A program made the translations under genes and the position numbers. DNA of 64,000 nucleotides. Origin: Littorina saxatilis. Lineage: Eukaryota > Mollusca > Gastropoda > Littorinimorpha > Littorinidae. This document shows, one piece after another, positions 31,118 through 61,300 of the stretch; position 1 is the stretch's first letter; each line of letters opens with the position of its first letter. Location of the stretch: contig NC_090259.1 in NCBI RefSeq assembly GCF_037325665.1, positions 31,926,771-31,990,770 of the forward strand, read 5' to 3'. The notes under the pieces are model-generated. The model made no database searches. It saw only the letters and a program-made list of their open reading frames with translations, and was not told the DNA's origin.

Positions 31118-33947
31118 GTGAATTAGGCAGTCCTCAAGGGGTCATCTAACCCGCACTGTGAAAAGATCAGCAATTCTGAAATGATGGCAAAGTTTTTGGC
31201 AATTTGAAATAAGTTCCTGCGTTTTGTCGACTGCAATTGCCAAATGAAATCCCCGATATCCATCTTAACTCTTGTGTAAAATCTATAAAATATATTGATA
31301 AAAAGAAACATCAATTACTACTGCAAACTTCTCAGAAGGTAGATGAAGTGGCGGTGATCGATTGAAAAATTAAAAGTAGTCGACACGACCTACATAATCA
31401 GCAGGATTTAATCAAAGATGGCTGCCCATGATAAAGATTGGGTGAAAACCACAGCTGTCAATTTCTGGGTAAACCATAACAATGATTTTGACCACAATTG
31501 AATTCTTTCACTTTTAATCAACTTATTACATGTCAGTATTTTAAAAGCAATTAGAGATCCTTTTGCACTAACGCAGTAGCTAAAGTACAAACGCATCCGC
31601 TGATCTCCCTGTCACAGTGCATTTCTCAAAACTTCACAATTTCCCACGTCATTGATGAATATAAAACTTCAAATTTAACCAAGTCTTCCATACACACTTA
31701 CGTTAACACTAACGCAGTAGCTCAATTACACTGATCTCTTTGCCACAGTCCTTCTCTAAACTTCATGATTGTTCATTTCATTGACACATTAACACTTCAA
31801 ATTCAAGCAATTAACAAGTCATTTGTGCACATACCGGATTCCTTAATTGCACATCTAAGTCAACAAATTCCTCACAGGGGTATGAACCAATTTGTTCTGT
31901 TACATCGCACTTTTCAAAGTCAACGTCTACGTATACACTGAACACTAAGAGATTATCACTGTACATGTATCTATTGGTTCCAACTAAGGTATTTGTGGCC
32001 CACTGCAAAAACAATATGGTACAAGAGGAGAAATTATAACTGTACATGTCTTCTCAAAGAATGAAAAGGATCAAACACAAAACCAAAACCACCCTCATGC
32101 CATTCCAAGGAGTTGCTTGATTATACGCTGCACTCTTGCAAATATACAGTCTGTACCAAACTCCTCGCTGTACAACAACTGAAAGAAGTTTCAACGTATA
32201 CAAAAATATAGATAATATATATATATATAAAAAAAAAGCTACCGCAAAAAGAGAGGAGGATAACAAAAAAAGAATTAAAAAAACCAAACAAAAAAAACAG
32301 ACAAAGAGAGATTCAGAAAAGGATCTGGAAGGGAAGATAGAGAGGTAAGGGGGGTTGGGGATACCGGGAGTAACAGGTTGTGGAAGGGGGGGGGGGGGGG
32401 GGGGAGGTAAGGGGGTAGATGGAAGGCGCGAAGATAGAAAAAAGAAAAAGAATCAAAACCTCTGGAAGAGATTTTGTATTGCACTTTTTGTCCAAACAGC
32501 ATGTGATAAAGTATCTTGGTCATGCAGTTTCCCTGATCATATAACATGAACAAGTCGGGTCCCACAAGTAAGACTCCTCCAACCAAGTCAGAGTCAGTAT
32601 CTTGCGGTAAAGTTCAGCACCAGTTGTGTTCACAGCTGCACTCAGTCAAGTCCATTGTCCTATCAGTCCTCAAACTGTAGAGCCATGCGTTTCCTTTTTC
32701 TTCAAATGCTTCTTTCAGTCTGTGCTTTAACTCTACATTCATGGCAGACATGCTCAGAAGTACTTATCAAAACAAGGAAGACCACAGCTGTGAGAAACAT
32801 TTCCCAGCACACTTTGTTTTCTGTTGTGGAAAAGTGAACTGCAGGCAAATTGGGTGACAATGTCAGTCCTTTTCTAGTGTCTGATGTTCTTCAATGCTTA
32901 TTTCCCACATAATGCTTATTTCCCACATAAGCATGTATGTTTCTAAAGGCTGCGCACTTTATTAAACATAAAACCAGCACTCGCACAAGAAAACACTCAT
33001 AATTCTGACTTCTAGTTCTATGTACTTGTTTGGACAGTTTTCTCAGAATAACAAATCTGCAACTCCACACGTGCATTTAACAGAAAGGCAGACATGCATC
33101 TATGTTTGTCCTTTCAACAGCAGAAGATGTCTGTCGCAAATGTACAAAACATTATTTGTAATCAACTTTGTTGACAGTGATACACAAGAATCAACAATAA
33201 ATGGGTCTATCCCCTGACTAGATAACCTGTGTTCAACTACCAGTGCAAAAATAAATCCTGCCTAATACCTTTGAAACAAAAACACTAAAACAACCAAACA
33301 GCTGCCAACTTAAATCTACAAAATTCACTGAGCATTTGAAGGGTGGTTTACAACAGAAATGCACAAATATTCAGCCGCTTGCAAGTTAAAGAACCACTTC
33401 CTTACGGTTACAAACCTCTGAAGCCGAAGCTTTCAACAGTGTTAATATATGAACTTATTGAAGTTATTCCGAATTTGTGAAATGCAGAGTGATCCTGTCA
33501 GCGTAAAAAGTTTACAACTTTTATCAAAAATCAAAGTGAACCACCAAAACTCACATAACCCAGCAAAACAACACCCAAACCAAAAAGGCCTTAACTGAAA
33601 CAAAATGCTCAAGTCACACAAAAAGAGACTCATTGAGACTTTGAGAAGGCAAAATTCTTCATTTCCACCGATCCATAAATTAACTAAACTGATGAGAGAA
33701 AAATGTGGCAAAATAACTTTTAAAACACCGAAGCACCACAGGAAATGTTTGTTCTTAATTAAAACAGAATCATGATGATCGTTATGTGTACGTTATTCAA
33801 GTACTACAGTACCAACTAAATTCAGCACAAATGATAAAATCTAAACTGTGATGAACAAGCAAGAAAACACAACTTTGTGCCCATTTTAACAAGTGTTTGA
33901 CATAAAGAACCAAACGTGACACTGTTGTTGCTTGGAACACTTTGAGA

Positions 33948-34105
33948 CAGTGGTACCTGCCATGTGAGACCCCTATCAAAAGAGGATACCTCCCCAAAAC
34001 GGCCATTTTCCATAATCAAAATTATACCTGTAATGACAAGCCACCTGCAATTCAGGGACACTTTTGTCTGGTCTCAAGGGTGTCCTTCCATAGCAGGTAC
34101 CACTG
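33948..34105. mobile_element. MITE, cagtggtacctgc type
   Basis: Begins cagtggtacctgcc and ends agcaggtaccactg followed by TA. About 158 bases, non-coding. The interior carries 'gggacacttttgtctggtct'. Related to the Tigger-like element at 41671 and to the host of the nested insertions at 54158. Confidence 0.8.
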
Positions 34106-34532
34106 TACGTCTCAACAGGTACCCACTTGCAACAATCAGAGCAAAAACACAACTTATCTAAACTGATCATGGTGTATAGATCTATAAACATCTCTATGCT
34201 AGAATGTGCCGTCTCCATCTTCCATAATGCTGTGAATTACAGGCACATGAATTTTATGCATACAATAAAATGACCGAGATCAAATTGCCCTAACTTAACG
34301 GTATAAAATGTTGCCTCTCCACAGCCCACCTACCTTAGCTACTTAGGCTTTAACTGATAATTTAATTCATTGTTCCAAGTTCATTAAGTTAACCCTACAC
34401 AGTTGTAAAAACAAGTGTGGCGATACATCAAAAAGCACGATTCTACTTGAACAGTGTGTAGCACTAGCACTAGCAGTATTCGTATTCTGCATTGAGAACT
34501 TTTGTGACAACCCATAAGTATCTTATTAGGCC

Positions 34533-34807
34533 AAAACAAAAAATAGGTGTGGTTAAGGTAACATAGCCAAAAAAAATAGGGTAGGCAGGTAGGCAATCAG
34601 TGTTTTTTTTAAACTTTTTTTTTCTAATGTGTACAAATTAAACCTACTTGACAGGGAAATAAGTGTGCGACTCGAGCGCTGTCGCTTTCATTGCGTTTTC
34701 TGCACTCGTTTTTGTTGTTGTGACAAATGTAATAAAAAGTTAAAGGGTCGGCCCCTAAAAATAGGGTAGGTTGGGTTACCGTAACCACACCTATTTTTTT
34801 GTAGGCC
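34533..34807. mobile_element. Foldback MITE, 'aggtgtggttacggtaac' family
   Basis: Left arm ataggtgtggttaaggtaac, right arm gttaccgtaaccacacctat, centre ctgtcaagtaggtttaattt on the opposite strand. In opposite orientation to the copy at 15448. Confidence 0.85.
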
Positions 34808-34810
34808 TTA

Positions 34811-34959
34811 CTGTGGAATCCACCTTTTCAGACCTTATTTCTTTCAGATGTGCTGTTCATCTCTTCTGTAAATTAACCTTCATTTTAAGACTCACCTTTT
34901 TAAGGCCTGATTTTCTGAGTTTTGTTAAAAAGTTTTCAAGGATGGGAAGGGTTCCACTG
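34811..34959. mobile_element. MITE, CAGTGGAACC-type
   Basis: Begins ctgtggaatccacctttt and ends gggttccactg plus TA. It abuts the foldback MITE on its left. Diverged. Confidence 0.65.
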
Positions 34960-35256
34960 TACATATATATTAAAAATCAGCAGCAGCAATCAGTTTTGTG
35001 CTGAAAATCATGATACAGTGCTATCACACAACTTCTTTGTCAAAGTGTGAGCACAGTATCATCTATGCATCATGCGTTTTTGCTGTTTCAGCGTTTTCTA
35101 TTTGTGCACCGACTTTTGTCAAGCACATTTTTGTGCTGTTACGATTTAACACCAAACTGATGTAAAAATCGCTCTTCCTCTCATATTTGGGAAAAGCTGT
35201 GTTCACATCTTTCTTTTAACACAGGCAGGTTCCTTCTGAAAGCACACTTCTGAAGT

Positions 35257-35362
35257 GAAACGATGATTGTATCCAAGAGTCTGAAACGATGATTTCATCC
35301 AAGAGAATGAAACGATGATTTCATCCAAGAGTATGAAACGATGATTTCATCCAAGAGTAAAC
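35257..35362. repeat. Tandem repeat, 26-base unit, four copies
   Basis: Four units of gaaacgatgatttcatccaa plus gagtat, nearly identical, within the probable 3' UTR. Confidence 0.92.
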
Positions 35363-35544
35363 AGTAAACTACACATGCATAACAGTTGTTTCCCTTGGCG
35401 TGAAGGTGCCTTCCAGCAAAAGTTTCTGTTCTTAAACACGAAGTCTGTATCTGTCAGCAAAACGCACTCCAAATCTCCAGCACACAGACTTGTGTATAGA
35501 TCTAATAGCAAATTGCATACATACAATAGAATCCTTTTGTGTTT

Positions 35545-36538
35545 TTGAGCTTTGTTACAACAGCTTTGTCACATATCAGCAAGTGCTGCTCTTGAAGCTG
35601 GTTAAATCAGCAAGCTTCCAAAGCAGAGGTCCTATTATTCCATTGCAAGATGCACTGCCGGGTCCAGACCTTATCACTTTGTCATCCACAGGTAAATATC
35701 CTCTGTGTTTTTGAACTTTGTCAGAACAGCTCAGTCCTGCATTAGCAAGTGTTGCTCTTGAAGCTGGGCGAAATCAGTCAGCTTGTGGTGCAATGGTTCC
35801 GTCATTTCATTGTCAGACATTTCGTTCCACGTGCCATCAGGTAAATATCCACAGCGTTTTTGAGCTTTGTTCCAGCAGCTTAGCTACACATCAACAAGCA
35901 CTGCTCTTGAACTTGAAGCCCACTGAGCTCTGTTCGAGCAGCTTAGCTACACATCAGCAAGCACTGCTCTTGAACTTGAAGCCCACTGAGCTCTGTTCGA
36001 GCAGCTTAGCTACACATCAGCAAGCACTGCTCTTGAACTTGAAGCCCACTGAGCTCTGTTCGAGCAGCTTAGCTACACATCAGCAAGCACTGCTCTTGAA
36101 CTTGAAGCCCACTGAGCTCTGTTCGAGCAGCTTAGCTACACATCAGCAAAGGCTGCTCTTGAACTTGAAGTCCATTGAGCTCTGTTAGAGCAGCTTAGCT
36201 ACACATCAGCAAAGGCTGCTCTTCAACTTGAAGTCCATTGAGCTCTGTTAGAGCAGCTTAGCTACACATCAGCAAAGGCTGCTCTTGAAGCCAACAAAGT
36301 CGCCAAGCTTGGAGCCCAGGCATTACGTTGTGAAAAGTTCCGTTCGATTCGCAATCCACAGGTAAACATCCACAGCGTTTTTGAGCTTTGTCAGAGCAGC
36401 TAATTCCAGATCAGCAAGTGCTGCTCTTGAAGCCTGTGAAATCACCATGCTTGGAGCCCAGTCATTACGTTGTGAAACGTTCTTTTCGATTGGCTATCCA
36501 CAGCGGTGTTGAGTTTTGTTAGAGCAGCAAACTCCAGA
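35545..36538. repeat. Degenerate tandem array derived from the RasGAP terminal codons
   Basis: Large units of about 130 to 160 bases carry tttttgagctttgtt, agcaagtgctgctcttgaag and agcttggagcccag. The last coding bases of the RasGAP gene (36539-36600) are the same sequence. Within the array, a 63-base sub-unit (gagctctgttcgagcagctt ... gaacttgaagcccact) is repeated about six times at 35930-36260, four copies almost identical. Minus-strand translation of the 36408 copy gives GDFTGFKSSTC plus stop, the same ending as the real protein. Confidence 0.85.
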
Positions 36539-55225
<18,687 letters not shown>

Positions 55226-55584
55226 CTGTAACACACAAATTAGCATAAATATGTCATTAGTACGCGCTTAAACACAGAATTTCACAAATCTGAAAAAACC
55301 CAGTCTGCATCCACTTTTAATCGTTACTGTCAGTTTAGAGACAAAAGTCTGGTAAAGTATTTATGCACCAGCTTTATCTCAAGAGGAACAGTCCCTATTT
55401 TCAGTTGTCATGCATTTTTAATCTTTGGATAAAATTCTGCATATATTTAGGCACCAGCACCATATGCAACACAAAAACATCAACCAAGAAAGGCACTCTG
55501 CATGCATTTCAGCAGGGAAGCAAGGTCAATTCCGTTTATGAACAGAAAGTATGAAAAACTGGGTGTAAAAGGGAGGGAGGTTTT

Positions 55585-55968
55585 CTTCTTCTTCTTCTTG
55601 TGCGTTCGTGGGCTGAAACTCCCACGCACACTCGTGTTTTTTGCACGAGTGGAATTTCACGTGTATGACCGTTTTTTACCCCGCCATTTAGGCAGCCATA
55701 CGCCGCTTTCGGAGGAAGCATGCTGGGTATTTTTGTGTTTCTATAACCCACCGAACTCTGACATGGATTACAGGATCTTTTTCGTGCGCACTTGGTCTTG
55801 TGCTTGCGCGTGTACACACGGCGGGGTGTTCGGACACCGAGGAGAGTCTGCACACAAAGTTGACTCTGAGAAATAAATCTCTCGCCGAACGTGGGGACGA
55901 ACTCACGCTGACAGCGGCCAACTGGATACAAATCCAGCGCGCTACCGACTGAGCTACATCCCTGCCCT
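55585..55968 (-). mobile_element. SINE family 1 body with head type 2, full length
   Basis: Very similar to 54192-54566. Imperfect 13-base duplication, ggagggaggtttt at the left and ggaggggggtttt at the right. Confidence 0.9.
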
Positions 55969-56031
55969 GCGGAGGGGGGTTTTAAAAACGGGTGTCTTCA
56001 AGGAGGGTTCCACAGTGCCAAAGATTAAGAT

Positions 56032-56087
56032 GAGAAAAAATAAAGAAAGAAAAAATAAAGAAAGAAAAAGAAAAAATAAAGAAAGAA
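56032..56087. repeat. A-rich (aaagaaag) tract, left part
   Basis: aaataaagaaagaaaaag-type tract. The same tract resumes at 57776-57870, after the tandem repeat pair. Confidence 0.85.
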
Positions 56088-56919
56088 ACAAGTCGCGTAA
56101 GGCGAAAATACAATATTTAGTCAAGTAGCTGCCATTTTTCAGCAAGACCGTATACTCGTAGCATCGTCAGTCCACCGCTCATGGCAAAGGCAGTGAAATT
56201 GACAAGAAGAGCGGGGTAGTAGTTGCGCTAAGAAGGATAGCACGCTTTTCTGTACCTCTCTTTGTTTTAACTTTCTGAGCGTGTTTTTAATCCAAACATA
56301 TCATATCTATATGTTTTTGGAATCAGGAACCGACAAGGAATAAGATGAAAGTGTTTTTAAATTGATTTCGACAATTTAATTTTGATAATAATTTTTATAT
56401 ATTTAATTTTCAGAGCTTGTTTTTAATCCGAATATAACATATTTATATGTTTTTGGAATCAGCAAATGATGGAGAATAAGATAAACGTAAATTTGGATCG
56501 TTTTATAAATTTTTTTTTTTTTTACAATTTTCAGATTTTTAATGACCAAAGTCATTAATTAATTTTTAAGCCACCAAGCTGAAATGCAATACCGAACCCC
56601 GGGCTTCGTCGAAGATTACTTGACCAAAATTTCAACCAATTTGGTTGAAAAATGAGGGCGTGACAGTGCCGCCTCAACTTTCACGAAAAGCCGGATATTA
56701 CGTCATCAAAGACATTTATCAAAAAAATGAAAAAAACGTATGGGGATATCAATCCCAGGAACTCTCATGTCAAATTTCATAAAGATCGGTCCAGTAGTTT
56801 GGTCTGAATCGCTCTACACGCACGCACACACGCACACACACACACACATACACCACGACCCTCGTTTCGATTCCCCCTCGATGTTAAAATATTTAGTCAA
56901 AACTTGACTAAATATAAAA
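56088..56919. mobile_element. Dispersed repeat 'acaagtcgcgtaaggcg', tandem copy B1
   Basis: About 832 bases, head to tail with B2 and nearly identical to it. It lacks about 31 bases near its left end (tgtcgaactcacagaatgaa and following) that are present in B2 and in copy A. Confidence 0.88.
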
Positions 56920-57776
56920 ACAAGTCGCGTAAGGCGAAAATACAATATTTAGTCAAGTAGCTGTCGAACTCACAGAATGAAACTGAACGCAATGCCATTT
57001 TTCAGCAAGACCGTATACTCGTAGCATCGTCAGTCCACCGCTCATGGCAAAGGCAGTGAAATTGACAAGAAGAGCGGGGTAGTAGTTGCGCTAAGAAGGA
57101 TAGCACGCTTTTCTGTACCTCTCTTTGTTTTAACTTTCTGAGCGTGTTTTTAATCCAAACATATCATATCTATATGTTTTTGGAATCAGGAACCGACAAG
57201 GAATAAGATGAAAGTGTTTTTAAATTGATTTCGACAATTTAATTTTGATAATAATTTTTATATATTTAATTTTCAGAGCTTGTTTTTAATCCGAATATAA
57301 CATATTTATATATTTTTGGAATCAGCAAATGATGGAGAATAAGATAAATGTAAATTTGGATCGTTTTATAAATTTTTATTTTTTTTTACAATTTTCAGAT
57401 TTTTAATGACCAAAGTCATTAATTAATTTTTAAGCCACCAAGCTGAAATGCAATACCGAAGTCCGGGCTTCGTCGAAGATTACTTGACCAAAATTTGAAC
57501 CAATTTGGTTGAAAAATGAGGGCGTGACAGTGCCGCCTCAACTTTCACGAAAAGCCGGATATAACGTCATCAATAACATTTATCAAAAAAATGAAAAAAA
57601 AGTTCGGGGATTTCATACCCAGGAACTCTCATGTCAAATTTCATAAAGATAGGTCCAGTAGTTTAGTCTGAATCGCTCTACACACACACACACACACACG
57701 CACGCACATACACCACGACCCTCGTTTCGATTCCCCCTCGATGTTAAAATATTTAGTCAAAACTTGACTAAATATA
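56920..57776. mobile_element. Dispersed repeat 'acaagtcgcgtaaggcg', tandem copy B2
   Basis: About 857 bases, complete version, starting acaagtcgcgtaaggcgaaa and ending ttagtcaaaacttgactaaa. A (CA)n tract lies near the right end. Confidence 0.88.
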
Positions 57777-58212
57777 ATAAAGAAAGAAAAAGAAAAAATA
57801 AAGAAAGAAAAAAGAAAGAAAGAAAAAATAAAGAAAGAAAAAAAGAAAAAAAGATAAAAAGAAAAGAAAAAAATGCCACAAGGAGCGCATAGCATATCAG
57901 TAGAATATCTTGGACTGAAGCACCAACAACAGCAAGATCAAGACTCCCACAGACAGACAGGGGGAGATAACTACAGCTGGGAAGTTGATTAGCTGCACAA
58001 AACAGCAGGAATTTAGGGTACTTGGAGGGGGAACTAACTCAGCAAGGGACTGATAACTTATCTCCCTTTTAGAAGCAACATTTTTGGGCCAGCACCTCTA
58101 CCTTGCTTTGTATGCATGAAGAGTTTACTGGCAAAAGGATGTATGTTCTTTTTAGAATAAAACAAGACAATTACAGCTTTCTTGCTGAAAATTGCAACTT
58201 TATCACCTGAGG
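57777..58212. other. A-rich tract and unique intron sequence
   Basis: 57777-57870 continues the aaagaaag tract. 57870-58204 shows no exon or repeat that I recognise. Confidence 0.5.
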
Positions 58213-58396
58213 ATAATAATAATAATACGAATATTTATAACGCGCACATATCTCACCAACAGGCGACTCAAGGCGCACATACACTCGTTCACACACACGG
58301 AGACTTAAAGTCACTAGCACACACACACACCATCAAACATTAAAATATGTACAGTTATTCAGGGTGGGATGGGGTGGGCAGTGTATAATGCATGGA

Positions 58397-61300
58397 TTAT
58401 TTGGAAAAAAGGAATGTCTTGAGTGCAGATTTGAATGATTCGAGGGACTGTTGTTGGCGGAGGGGGAGAGGTAGTGTGTTCCATTGGCTAGGTGCTTGGA
58501 AAGAAAATGAGCGTTGACCTGCTGTTTTGAGTTTGGTGTGGGGGATGTTGAGCTTGAGGGAGTCGGCAGATGATCTGAGTGTTCGTGAAGGGACATAGAG
58601 AGAAAGAGAGTCGGAGAGATAGGCAGGGGCGAGACCATGGAGGCATTTGTAGGTGAGAGTGTTGATTTTGTAGGTGATACGGGCAGGAACGGGCAACCAG
58701 TGGAGCTGATGTAGGAGGGGGGTGATATGATCTCTCTTTTTCTTTCGTAGGACAAGACGGGCAGAGCTATTTTGAATGCGTTGGAGACGAGAGATAGAAG
58801 AAGAGGGAAGACCCGCCAAGAGAGAGTTACAATAGTCAAGACGTGAGAGAATGGTGGAAGTGACCAGTTTGGCGGTAGCATCTGTGGTGAGGTATTTGCG
58901 GATAGTGGCGATGCGGCGGAGTTGGAAGTAGCAGGTGCGAGAGACAGAAGAGATGTGTTGTTTCATGGAAAGGGTGTTGTCTAGAGTGACTCCGAGGTTT
59001 TTGACAGCAGAAGACAGAGGGACAGAAGAGTCAGAGAGTTGAAGAGAGTCGGAGGTGGCTTTGGAGAGTTTGGATGTAGTGCCTATTAGGATAGCTTCAG
59101 TTTTGTTGCTATTGAGCTGAAGTTTGTTTTCTGTCATCCAATTCTGCACGTCAGTGATAGTGTCAGAGATAGAGGAAAGAAGAGATTCAGACTGGTCAGG
59201 GGAAGAGCTGTTGTGAAGTTGAGAGTCGTCGGCAAAAGAGTGGTGGAGAACGTTGTGTCGGTCAAGGATGTGGTCAAGAGGTTGAGTGTAGAGAGTAAAT
59301 AGTACAGGCCCAAGGACTGAGCCCTGAGGGACTCCGCACTCAAGCCTGATGGGGTCAGAGTTCAGTTTGTCAATCGAAACAGTCTGGTAGCGGTCGGTAA
59401 GATAAGAAGAGAACCAAGAAAGAGCTGTGCTATGGATACCAAAGGTGTGCTGAAGGCGTTGAAGGAGGATGTTGTGGTCGACTGTGTCAAAGGCCGCTGA
59501 TAGATCAAGTAGAGCAACGGCAGAGATTTCAGCTTGGTCAGTGGCAAGGAGGAGATCATTAGTGATTTTGAGAAGGGCAGTTTCGGTGGAGTGGTGAGGA
59601 CGATAGGCAGATTGAAGCGGAGAGAGAAGATTGTTGCAAAGAAGGTGAGAGTTGAGTTGTTTCAGGACGACTCTTTCAAGGAGTTTGGAAATGAAGGAAA
59701 GGTTTGAGACAGGGCGGTAGTTGCTGAGGGTGTTTGGGTCAAGCGATGGTTTCTTCAGTAGAGGTTTGACAATAGCAGTCTTAAAGGAGTTGGGGACAGT
59801 GCCTGTTTGCAGAGAAGTGTTGATGATTTTGAGAATAGAAGGGAGGAGTTCAGGAAGACAGTCAGAGTAGAGTTGTGTGGGAAGAGGGTCAAGGTCACAG
59901 GTTTTCAAGGTCATTTCTTTGAGGACTTTCTCCAGGTCAGTGAGAGTGAGAGGCTGAAAGTGTGTGAAGGGAGTGCCTGTAAATGCAGGAGGAGTTTCAG
60001 AGTTTTGGTGTGGGATTTTGTCTAGTTTGTCACGGATGGTTTGGATCTTGTTATGGAAGTAATCAGAGAAAGCTTGAGACAGTTTGGAGGGGTCGATGTT
60101 GTTGGGCAAGGGAGAAGCAGAAGAGCAGCCAAGAAGGTCATTCATTGTGGAGAAGAGTGTTTTGGCAGAGGTTGTTTCACAGATTTTGGTGCTGTAGTGC
60201 GATTGTTTGGCGTCTGCGATGAGTGTCTGAACATGTTCCTTTTGCTTGTTGTAAATCTGTCTGTCAACTACCAGCTTTGAGGTTCGCGACTTCCTCTCTG
60301 CTCGGCGACGCAACTGTTTTGCATACTTAACTTCAGCTGTGATCCAGGGTGCAGAAGGCCTATCTATGATGAGTTTGGTTTTTGCGGGCGCATGTTCATC
60401 GAGAAGTGTGCTGAGAGTGGAGTCGTAATGACGTACAGGGTCTGAGGATACCGGAGGATCAAGCAGTCGGCGGGCTGCTTCTGCGCGAAATGTGTCAGTG
60501 TTAACTTCTTTGAGGTTACGGCGGACTACGCGCTTTTTCTGTTTGGATGGTTTGGCCATTTTAAGAGAGAACAAAACTGCAGAGTGATCGGATCTGAGGT
60601 AGTCATTCAGCAGGATGTCGTACACCAGGTCAGTGGACTCATGGGTGACAATCCAGTCAATGATGTGTGTTTTGCGTGTGGGAGCGTCTACATGCTGTTT
60701 GAGGTCGTGACAGTCAAGAAGGTCCATCGTCTGTCTTGTGTCGGTGTTCTGTGGCTGGTCGAATTGTATGTTGAAGTCGCCGATGAGGACGATGTTTGAG
60801 GTGTGAGTGTTGTGATGTTCAAGCATTTCTTCAGCTTCTGTGAGAAACATGGGGAATGTGAACTTGTTCTTTGCATTGGGGGGAGGGCGGTATATACAGA
60901 TCACACAAGTGCTAGTGCCAGAGCAGGTAATCACCATCTCTACAACTTCAAAGGTAGTGTGTTCATAAGGAACGGATGTTCTGAAAGTAACAAAAGGTTC
61001 CAACGACTTCCTGAAAACAACAGCAATCCCACCACCTCTAGAGGATCGGGGGCATGACTTTAAACAATAGCCAGGTGGAGTCAAGAGTTGGCATGTGGCT
61101 TCATGGCCAGTATCACTTAGCCAAGTTTCTGTCAGAAACATCACATCTAGGTTTTGTTCCAGAATAAAGTCACAGATTGCTTCTGGTTTGCCTGATTTCA
61201 CAGCGGACTGCGAGTTCAGATGACACAGGCGAAGGTTCTTTGAGCGGGTCACATTACTAGTACACGAGTCATTCAGTGAGCGTTCCTGACACGCAACAAT

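Larger units (their letters stand above)
30620..36538 (-). other. Probable long 3' UTR of the RasGAP gene
   Basis: Downstream of the RasGAP stop there is about 5.9 kb with few repeats and no coding exon. On the minus strand AATAAA lies at 30645-30640, followed about 20 bases later by a GT-rich stretch (tcttgtgtgtgtgtacgtg), the usual arrangement of a polyadenylation site. The span is inferred from that signal and the mostly unique sequence 30650-33900. An earlier poly(A) site is equally possible. Confidence 0.4.

Noticed and set aside
35840-36260. A CRISPR-like array or a repeat-protein gene (ELCSSSLATHQQ... frame on the plus strand)
   Set aside because: Units are contiguous 63-base tandems without spacers, and the plus-strand frame is antisense to the RasGAP UTR; the genome is eukaryotic.
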